A stretch of 41,527 nt of DNA from Chromera velia (lineage: Eukaryota; Sar; Chromeraceae), in the NCBI GenBank assembly GCA_018398765.1, contig JAHBMJ010001262.1, positions 72,745 to 114,271 on the forward strand, given 5' to 3'. The position numbers were made by a program, and so were the translations under genes. Position 1 is the first letter of the stretch. Each line of letters starts with the position of its first letter. Below are positions 33,763 to 41,527 of the stretch, in pieces. The notes under the pieces were generated by a model that was not told where the DNA came from, ran no database searches, and saw nothing but the letters and a program-made list of their open reading frames with translations.

Positions 33763-34815
33763 GTCAAACGCAGATATATATACTGACTTGAAACCACTTC
33801 AGAGCATCCGGTGCATGAAACTCAATTTTCTGGCAAGCCGGGTGGCGGCCTCTTTTCCCCCTTTCTGCGCCCCCCTTTCCACCTTCCTTCAGGCGTAGAA
33901 TCATCTGTCCCCCCCTATGTATTTCCTCCTCTGTCCACCCGGTATGTCCCTTCCTCTGCACTCATTTCCCTCTGTTTGGCCCACTTATCTATCTTGTCCA
34001 GAGTTTAGAGAAACTTCTCCTGGTCCATCTGGTAGAGCCTCCTGCATGCATACAATTAGCACAGAGCATGCATAGATCATTTCCGTGGTACTTTCACTAG
34101 CAGACAGCAGGGAATAATTGCGAAGTCTTAGACTGTAGAGCAAAGGGAGAGGTGGGGGTGGTAACTAACTGACCTACTTAAAAAAATTTGGCAACAAACG
34201 TAAGAGAAAAGATTTCGCAACAGAATCAAGTTAAGAGATGCATGTAGGAAACTGAATTTGCGGCCCGATTTAATTATTTATAGCTAATACCATATATCAA
34301 GATAAAACGGACAAAAGACAGATGGACTGTACGTATATACGTTTTGTAGTACTCGTTTTACTGGCGAACTGCCCTGTTGTGTTACTGATATTGCTCTTAC
34401 ATCCGCTGCTTGGAGATTTCCAATTTCAAAAGCCTTTCCTGCTCTATCTTGAGCTCCTCCTGCCCCTGCTTATATGTCTGACTGGTAAAAAAGAGGTGCT
34501 TTCCATGATTCTCCTTATTGTGCCCCCCTTGCAGCTCCCTTGGTAGACGGGTGTTGCACAAGAGAAATTTTTAAACCGCAGGACACCACCTCCTTTCTGC
34601 ATCGATCTTTGTGACGCTCAGCCTGTTCTTAAAAGTCTACAGCGGCAACCTGGGTCAAATGGCAGTATCGATAGGCCACTGGACACACATATTGTCGGAT
34701 GCTAAGGTGAGTTCCGAGTTTCGCATACCCTGTGCAACGCGTCCGACTTGTTGCATTCATTCTGAATGTGAAAGATCATTTTATTCCTCGTTCCCTCGAA
34801 TTGCCCACATTTAAG
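33763..34815 (-). pseudogene. TRAF-type zinc-finger/coiled-coil gene, copy A (decayed)
   Basis: Read from 34815 downward. A broken Cys/His-rich part (CPVAYRYC ... HKDRCRKEVVSCG ... LPRELQGGHN) is followed by HGKHLFFTSQTYK and the coiled coil QGQEELKIEQERLLKLEISK, which ends in a TAA. After an intron comes RLYQMDQEKF with a stop. Cys and His spacing in the first part fits TRAF-type zinc fingers. Several frame breaks and stops mark a pseudogene. It aligns over about 1 kb, introns included, with 36540-37680. Confidence 0.55.
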
Positions 34816-35034
34816 GGGGCATCTAAACTGTAGGCTAAGCTCACGCAAGGTGCCATGCAGCACTTGAGGAGAGGCAGAGAAGGTGCTTGTTATCGGCTCC
34901 CAACAGCAAGGGCACGTAGAATGCCGCCACTGCTAAGATGTGATGTAATACTCATAGAACGTGTGTTTTCAAAATTGCCGCACAATTAGCTTCGACGGGT
35001 CTAGTAAAGAGGGACTAACAGATTACATATAGGG

Positions 35035-35200
35035 GTATAAAATCTTTTTTGGATGAGGGGGGGGGGACCTCGTCGGCGGGGCAGGCAGGAGCCTGCCCGA
35101 CGGGGGGGTCCCGTCCTTCGGACGGGGCCGCAGAGCGTGAACGGGGGAGGGGACCCGTCGGATCGAACAGGGGGAGGAGGGGCGCGCGGAGTTTGTGCAC
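35035..35200. repeat. GC-rich foldback module
   Basis: A G/C-rich island in AT-rich DNA. It contains GGCAGG...CCTGCC, the hairpin CCGTC-CTTCG-GACGG, and a GGGACCTCGTCGG / CCGACGGGGGGGTCCC inverted pair. The left edge ATAGGGGTATAAA resembles, in inverse orientation, the edge of the module at 36255-36400. Confidence 0.55.
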
Positions 35201-36254
35201 ACAATCAAAATTAATTTTTCGAGTCTGTCACTGAATGATTCACCTGCTCCACCATGCCCTGCCTTCTGTGAACAGTCGCTTTCTTATATGGTTGTTCTGT
35301 TTTCTCTTGTTTTACACTGCTGTTGACTGTGATGCCCTCACACCGCTCACTGCTGCTGATTCTGCTGCTCAAGCCCGGACCCCATTGAGATCGCTGATCC
35401 GTTTCCGACCATTAATTTTTTCATTGTCTTTCCTTCTGAAGTCCTTTTAAGATGCTATGAAGATTCGTACTTAAAAAAGTCTTTTTTGAGATTCCTTCCG
35501 AAGTAGAGTGTGGACCTCACCCGATCATCATCATGTTAGGGGGGAAGCATAAAGTGAAGGCTTCCCGGGGTCAGCTGTTAGGGATGCAGAACATCATCCT
35601 GTTGTGAGTTCATAGCCATCCGCAGTGTCGACTTCTTGACGATAAAAGGAATGGGAGGTTTTGTGGAAGAGGTCACTGATTTCGCTCGTGACGATAAGTA
35701 AAAGCGTTTCATTCTCTCCGTTGCAGCACTGCAGCGTTTTGAGGAATTGAAACAGGTTCTCGCGAGCCCCCCCTCAGAGGAGTACAAAGTGGAAACAATC
35801 TGGGGATGGGAGTGGAGAGGCCCTCTTCGGAGGAGGAAATGGTGGTTTAGAATCAAATAGAAGGGGTGGCCCGAGGCAGACAACACCGATGAGCCAGAAG
35901 AGAATCTGACTGGCTCACCAAGAATTTTGGCTGCCTTTCTGCAGGTGCACAACGACTGCCCTGATACATAAGAGTATATCGATCACCTAATGTCTATATC
36001 GCAAGTGTTTCTGCCTCTGCCATTCTTTGTTTGATGATAAATTAGAAAAAATTAGAAGCTGATTAATGACACCTCATGATGGAGTTGAATTCAATTAATG
36101 TTGAAGTTAATTTTATTCAAGTTACAAAATGTTATAAGAAGATTTTAGCTAGAATTTCAGAAGTTTAAGTATGTTTTGGGTTAGAGTTGAGAATAGTTTA
36201 GGCTTCATAAAGGTCATCATCTAGGTTATCTTCATGACCTAGCACTTTTTCTTA
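35201..36254. other. AT-rich segment between inverted GC-rich modules
   Basis: Contains a minus-strand open frame (35952-35578) that I do not recognise and do not call as a gene. The rest is AT-rich with no visible function. Confidence 0.4.
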
Positions 36255-36400
36255 CCTAGAGCTCTCCGAACGGGGAGGTCCCCGTTCACAGGGGTCTGAT
36301 CTCCCTAGAGCTTAAACGGGGGGGACCCCGTCGGATGTGGAGTCCTAAAAGCTCAAATGTACCCCCCCCCCTCCGTCTTTACACCCCTATGATTATATAA
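36255..36400. repeat. GC-rich foldback module, inverted relative to 35035-35200
   Basis: Contains the perfect 8-bp hairpin GAACGGGG-AGGT-CCCCGTTC and ACGGGG...CCCCGT. The right edge, read on the minus strand, is ATAGGGGTGTAAAGACGGAG before a long G run, like the left edge of the partner module. Confidence 0.55.
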
Positions 36401-36539
36401 AAGAAGTTTTGGGCGGCTGTTTTGCATACTGCATATTTGCAGTCAAGTCTTGAATCAACGGTTATCAACGTTGCTTTGCACACCTCAAGCAGCTCTGTGT
36501 CAGAGTTTATATTATTTTAATATTTCTTTGTATCGGAGT

Positions 36540-37680
36540 TCCCTTCTGCGCCCCCCTTTCCACCTTCCTTCAGGCGTAGAATCATCTCTTCCCCCCCATG
36601 CATTTCCTCCTCTGTCCACCCGGTATGTCCCTTCCTTTGCACTCACTCCCCTCTGTTGGGCCAATATATCCATCTTGTCAAAGGCCTGTAGAAACTTTTT
36701 CTGGTCCATCTGGTAGAGCCTCCTGCATGCATACAATTAACACAGAGCATACATAGATCATTACCTGAAGACTGTAGAGTAAAGGGAGAGGTGAAGGTGG
36801 TAACTAACTGACCTACTTAAAAGAATTCGGCGACAAGCGTAGGAGAAAAGAGGTTGCACCAGAATTAAGTCAAGAGATACATGCAGGAAACTGAATTTGC
36901 GGCCCGACTACAGCTAGTACCGTTACAGTACATCAAGATAAAAGGGACAAAAGATAGATAGACTCTACCTACGTTTTGTAATACTCGTTTTCTTTGTAAA
37001 CTGCCCTGTTGTGTTGCTCATGTTTCTTCTGCATCCTCTGCTTGGAGATTTGCGATGCCAAGAGCCTCTCCCGCTCTACCTTGAGCTCCTGTTGCCCCTG
37101 CTTGTAAGCCTAGTTGGTGATCACGAGATCTCCGTGGGAAGGGCAACCGTTGTCTAGCTCTAAAGGAAGTTCAGCTCCTGGATAAAGCGTCAATCGTTCA
37201 GTGAGGTTCCAATCCGGTTCTTTCCTATCTCAAAGAAAGGAAAAGGCTCATTTCGTCCTTTTCATCCTTTCTTTCTTACTTGAGGAATGCACGTGTGCTT
37301 TCGCTGGCCTGAGTTGACTCTCCGAAACTGGACCAACCTAGCTAGGAAGAGGTGCTTTCCGTGATTATCCCTGTTGTGCCCCCCCTGCAGCTCCCTTGGG
37401 AGACGGGTGTTACAGAAGGGGAAACCGCAAGACACCACCTCCTTTTTGCACCGATCTTCATGTGCTTGAAGGCCTGGGCGGCCACCTGGGTCAATAGACA
37501 GTATCGACAAGGCGCGATAAGGCACCGGACACAATGACTCATGTTGTCGGATATTCTCGCGAGTTCCGAGTTCTGAACACCTCGTGCAACGCACCATTGC
37601 CTTGTTGCACTCAAATTGAATATGAAGGACCATCTCGTTCCTCGTTCCCGCGAATTCCCCACATTCCTAGGGTCTGACAC
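36540..37680 (-). pseudogene. TRAF-type zinc-finger/coiled-coil gene, copy B (interrupted)
   Basis: From 37680 downward: ECNKAMVRCTRC, RENIRQHESLC, then after a small insertion and frame change HEDRCKKEVVSCGFPFCNTR and LPRELQGGHNRDNHGKHLF. This is the Cys-x2-Cys / His-x3-4-Cys spacing of TRAF-type zinc fingers. The coiled coil YKQGQQELKVERERLLASQI (37108-36960) is separated from it by a 230-bp insertion that neither other copy has. Another exon starts after GCATGCAG near 36722 (RLYQMDQKKFLQAFDKMD). TRAF-type fingers usually bind proteins in ubiquitin-linked signalling. This copy keeps longer frames than copy A but still looks broken. Confidence 0.55.
37109..37345. mobile_element. Putative MITE-like insertion in TRAF-like copy B
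   Basis: This segment is absent at the same point in copies A and C. Its ends are CCTAGTTGGT (37109-37118) and ACCAACCTAG (37332-37341), an imperfect terminal inverted repeat. It has no coding capacity. Confidence 0.4.
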
Positions 37681-37810
37681 TTTATGAGGGTACTCTAGCT
37701 TTGAAGTTAGGTTTTTAAATAAAAACTTAAATTTTTGATGTTTTAAAAGAGATTTTGGGAGCTCAATTTGCTAGAAAAGCTTAAAAAATGCTAAAATAGG
37801 GTTGGGTGGC

Positions 37811-37840
37811 TAAGGTTAGGGTAGGTTAGGGTAGGTTTAG
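37811..37840 (+). repeat. Interstitial telomere-like repeats
   Basis: GGTTAGGGTAGGTTAGGGTA followed by GGTTTAG: two TTAGGGTAGG units and a TTTAG end. It is too short and degenerate to be a telomere. Confidence 0.6.
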
Positions 37841-37915
37841 ATGAATTTAAAACCCATTCGCTACGTCAGGTTTAGAATTGGTTTGGAAACCATGGTTGCA
37901 CCAGATTTAAAGCTT

Positions 37916-38500
37916 CCAAACCTCTTCAAACCTGTCTAAACCTGGTCAAACTTCTGAAATCTGTATGTGAATGATCTGTTAAAAACACATTTTGTACGTT
38001 TTTGCTGGTAGGACTACGTCTGTAACACTCTGTGCATAAGCGTTTCAGGAAGGGCATATAGCCTCACTCATATCAGCATTCACAGCAACCGCTGCATTCT
38101 CCTTGTCCTGCCCCTCCCCTTTTTCCCCTCTCTTCTTTCCCGACACGATCTTTGTTTGCTTGATCGCCTCTCCCTGGAAACCACACACATGATTGAGGAA
38201 TTTTGAAACCCACAGCACTAAACATTGATGGCGGCTTACGAATTGAAGATAGAGAATTGAAGCAAGTTGACCAAGCGTTTGAAAAGGAAATTGCACCTCT
38301 GGCGAAGTTTGTTGAAGTGTGAAAGAATGAAGGCAGCTTTTATGTTCTTAACTTTATTCTACATTCGTTGAATGATCGGTTTGTCTGATGTTTCCTAGTA
38401 AAATGCCAGGTTATGTTTGCTTTGCATCTTCTCTGTGTTCATACAAAAGCCAGTTGGAACCAAGTTTAGACAGGTTTAGATAGGTTTGGTCAGGTTGGGG
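37916..38500. repeat. Inverted-repeat-bounded segment
   Basis: CCAAACC...AAACCTGTCTAAACCTGGTC (37916-37950) recurs inverted as GTTTAGACAGGTTTAGATAG...GGTTTGGTCAGG (38464-38495). The arms flank about 500 bp that include the candidate exons at 38053-38296. This may be a foldback or MITE-type element. Confidence 0.45.
38053..38296 (-). CDS. Candidate two-exon 3' end of an unknown gene (weak)
   Basis: FPFQTLGQLASILYLQF ends at a GTAAGC donor. A 66-bp intron ending TTTCCAG follows. The next exon reads GEAIKQTKIVSGKKRGEKGE and on to a stop after SEAICPS, and the phase is 0 on both sides. It lies inside the inverted-repeat-bounded segment, so it may belong to a mobile element or be chance. I do not recognise it. 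Confidence 0.25.
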
Positions 38501-38734
38501 GATTAGGTTTACAAACCGACGTCATGAGCGTTTGCGAACCTCAGAGGGCGAATTGATTTTCCTATATATAAAAGGTCATGAGATTTAATTTAAAAAGTTG
38601 TGTTATCATAGGAATAAGGTCAGTTCATCCTAAAAACCTTAAAAAACCACTTTTTAGAGTTATAGCTAATCAGAGTGACACATACCCCTAAGGTTTGTAA
38701 TTAAATTATATTTATATATTTATTTTTTTTTTTA

Positions 38735-40198
38735 GGTGTCATACCTTAGCCACATTCGAGGGATCTCGACTCGCTTGATTGGGACTCCGTCGTTGAGTTT
38801 GTACCAGACCCCCAGAACAATCACGCCAATTCCCATCCGTTGAGCATCCGCAAATACTCTCTGAATTGCCGTCTTCACTTCTTTCAGCCTCCTTGGGTCC
38901 TCTAACTGCGAGCTCGCTTCGGGTGTTGTGTAGGACTTGAGGAGAGTCCTTGTATACGATCCTCTCCAGATGTATGGCTATGAAGTCTTCGAAGTCCCAG
39001 GAGAATCTGATCATGGGCCATGCAAGTCCAACGCAATCGCCTCACAGACTGTGTACTCGAGCTTCTCCTGCAGATGGAGAAGGTCGCCCTCTGCAAAGAA
39101 CGGAGAGACGGGGTGCATGCACAGAAGAGGATTCAGGTAATTGCATGAGGACTGATTCGGAGACACATCCGTGCAGGATAAAATCCAGAGACAGACCTCT
39201 GCGGTCACACAAACATACATGAAGCAAATCATATCGAAGCAATACCTCCAAAGTTCCCGGTGCATGGTCTTCTTTTTTTAAAAGCATGGGCCTTATCAAT
39301 TTTCTTGTCTTGCCAAGGTCTTCAAAGCGCTCTTCTGGGTCATATCGAAGGCCACAATTCTGAAGAGTTCAAGGGCGACACTTTTTTTTGTTCTGGAGCA
39401 GTGCCACACGAATTTTCGGGTCGTTCCCTGACATTCTCAGTTCGCCATACTCGATTTCTTTTACTGCACATGTCAAATCTAGAGCAGCACAGGCACAACA
39501 AAGTATGAAGCTGTCTCCAACTCATTCGAAGACCAGATACATTCTGAACGCCAGACTTCATGATTCTTTCTGATCGATCGTCAACGCCCATGCACGGACC
39601 AGATTTTTTTGCAACAATCATGATCACAGCCTTGACCTGTTACAGTCATCTCACCGTTCCGATCTGCGCGTACGAGCTCAAAACCCTCAGTTCCATCATG
39701 ATATCCACAGGAGATACCAGTCCCGAAAGGCGCAACTCCTTTCCTTTTCGCTCTGCAAGTACACAGAAAAAGAATTGATCGAGATGGACGGCCCCACAAT
39801 CGTGATGATGGTTCATCTGAGCACGAGCTTCACATTCAGTGCATGTAGACGGGCATACTGACGGTCAATGAACTCGAGTTTCCCGAAGAAAGGGTTCCCC
39901 TCACAATCGCAGGACGCATCTTTCAATGAAAACCTGAATTAAACTGTGTCCTGAGGCATTTAAATGCACACACTGCATTTGAATGCACACACTCTTCAAA
40001 GACAACTTCTGCTCGCTGAGTTGAATCACAGAAGTCGCAGAACTCTGCAAAGGCAGTCGTGTCTGCCCGAGTCTGGCGTATACGATCTGCCTCCCGCAAG
40101 TGTTGTTTTATATATGCGCGGTGTTGTTCAGAAAGAAACTTAATTCTAGTAACTCCGTGCGAGCGCGCTGAAACTTGCTGAAACATTTGAGCTTCCAT
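38735..40198 (-). pseudogene. Fragmented multi-exon gene of unknown family
   Basis: Several minus-strand pieces read like protein but need frame changes to join. From the 5' side: MEAQMFQQVSARSHGVTRIK... (40198-39923); GKELRLSGLVSPVDIMMELR with a GTGAGA donor (39767-39670 or so); KEIEYGELRMSGNDPKIRVA; RYDPEERFEDLGKTRKLIRP; EGDLLHLQEKLEYTVCEAIA; WDFEDFIAIHLERIVYKDSP; and RRLKEVKTAIQRVFADAQRM then GIGVIVLGVWYKLNDGVP near 38900-38760. Some joins may be real introns; others, such as that near 39020, look like single-base frame shifts. I do not recognise the family. It could be a live gene with introns I misplaced. Confidence 0.35.
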
Positions 40199-40610
40199 TG
40201 CATGTCAGAAAATTTCCGTGCCCCCCAAGCAAGCCGACGGAGTGAATGAGACCTGACGGGGCCAGTGGGCCACGTACGGTTCTCGAAACTTCAACATATG
40301 CATGCTCATTGGGTCCGGCCATGATTGGGAGCACATCATTCACATGCAAACGGGGTTACCATTGCTGTCCTTTCCGAAGTGTGTCAAGCCTGTATATGCA
40401 CGCACACAGGACATTGTATGTACACGCACGTAGTCATCAGATCAGACGGTTTAGATCAAAAAGGGCAGCAATGTATTCCTCCTGAGATCCACTTCTGGAC
40501 ATTTTAATTTCTCACCATATACAACCCCTGTTGCTTCATCACCTGTCCAGGGATCGACTCCAGGCTGGGCTGACGAACAGAACAGACAGCCCAGCAAGTG
40601 GACCTTCCCG

Positions 40611-41230
40611 ATGAAGTTCAACGCGCTCTCCATCCTCCGGCTGCTTCAGCTCGTGACGACCGCGAGTGAGTTCGCCGACTGCTATATACTGTGACAAGAA
40701 TCAGCATACATTTGTTTGCATGCATGCATCCACTGTGTCGTGCATCCCACTGTCGATGAGATTGCTTCGCTGTTATCGGTCTGCCTGCAGCGGTCATCGT
40801 AAGTGGAAAGAAACTCAGCGTGAAACTGAGCGTTCTGAGGACCGAAGAACGCAAAGCGGAAGCCTCCAGCCAATGCGAGGAGGTCTGGAAGTCAACAAAC
40901 AGGGACTACTGCGAGAAGTATGAAGGACCATGCCAGAATTCGAATTCGCCTGCAGCGTGCTTCGAAGCCATGATAAACGAGTTCAAAACAGAGAAGGAAT
41001 TTGTTCGGGCATGCAACAAGGGATTTCAGGTTGCAGAAGCGGGTTGCGAGAACTGGATGGTCGCTGCCTGCGAGCTTGACGACTTTCAGGGAGACGCTCT
41101 CGACGCAACTTTCAAGAAAAGACAGTGCCTGGCCCTAGTTTGGAATGACATGGATGTCTGGGCCGATGGAATCGTGGAATGCTACAAGATGGACAGACTA
41201 AAGATCGAATCCACCTCCAGGGGGGATTAA
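40611..41230 (+). CDS. Small secreted cysteine-rich protein, two exons
   Basis: Exon 1 (40611-40665) encodes MKFNALSILRLLQLVTTA, a good signal peptide with a Lys after Met and an Ala-rich cleavage region, and ends at A|GTGAGT. Exon 2 (40791-41230) follows a CTGCCTGCAG acceptor; A joins CG to give Thr and the frame runs to TAA. The protein has about 164 residues. The mature part has nine Cys, in contexts such as SSQCEE, DYCEKY, GPCQNS, RACNKG, AGCENW and VECYKM, and many acidic and basic residues, so disulphide-bonded helices are likely. I do not recognise the family, and any extracellular or surface role is inference from the signal peptide. Confidence 0.65.
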
Positions 41231-41376
41231 CTTGTTCGCCAGACCACAAGGTCCGTTGCTTGTCATTTTCCTTTGCAATGAAATGAGCGGAACCACAGTG
41301 TACGTTGAGAAATAGGCTCTCTTTTGAAGGATCACCATGACCCAGCTCTATCGGAAAGAGTAGCAAAGGAATGATA

Positions 41377-41381
41377 AGCGC

Positions 41382-41441
<60 letters not shown>

Positions 41442-41527
41442 GAAGGAAGAAAGGAAGGAAGGAAGGAAGGAAGGACGGAAGGAAGGAAGGAAGGACGGAA
41501 GGAAGGAAGGACGGAAGGAAGGAAGGA
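41377..41527. repeat. Compound (GATA)(GA)(GACA)(GGAA)n microsatellite
   Basis: Four different short purine-rich repeats follow one another to the end of the window, the last being (GGAA)n with GGAC variants. Confidence 0.95.

Noticed and set aside
35578-35952. 124-codon minus-strand open frame
   Set aside because: It has no recognisable motif or convincing splice sites, it lies in a repeat-bounded AT-rich segment, and another frame looks equally likely.

Overview
The window is nuclear DNA of an intron-rich eukaryote. The largest gene has about 21 exons with GT-AG junctions whose reading phases agree at nearly every join. Introns and spacers are full of microsatellites, and there is no bacterial operon structure. 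TGCATGCA words, common in apicomplexan and other alveolate genomes, recur near intron 3' ends, so a chromerid or other alveolate is my best guess. That is an inference, not a demonstration.

Layout. 1-1556 is TG microsatellite and spacer. 1557-3086 (+) is an uninterrupted alpha/beta hydrolase of the FrsA / pseudooxynicotine-hydrolase type. It is convergent with a very large minus-strand gene, 22142 down to 4180. That gene encodes about 3,800 residues and looks like a bridge-like lipid transfer protein of the BLTP2/Hobbit/SABRE/Fmp27 group: an N-terminal membrane anchor, a degenerate GFWDK-type block, and the family's conserved C-terminal blocks. 23279-24605 holds a decayed reverse-transcriptase element on the minus strand. 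25405-27125 is a degenerate minisatellite with a 264-bp higher-order duplication. 27944-31391 (+) is a five-exon WRN-like DEDDy 3'-5' exonuclease with an apparent double-stranded-RNA-binding-like C-terminal domain and a Glu in place of the second catalytic Asp.

From 31.4 kb to 40.2 kb the DNA is AT-rich and rearranged. It holds three fragments of a TRAF-type zinc-finger/coiled-coil gene, two of them a diverged direct duplication of about 1 kb. It also holds GC-rich foldback modules, a MITE-like insertion, telomere-like repeats, and a fragmented minus-strand gene of unknown family. 40611-41230 (+) encodes a small cysteine-rich protein with a signal peptide, and the window ends in a compound microsatellite.

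The genes do not form a pathway. The two best supported are a membrane contact-site lipid transporter and a nucleic-acid exonuclease. All exon borders come from reading splice signals and phase by eye; no transcript data were available. Family calls rest on recalled family motifs, not on a search.
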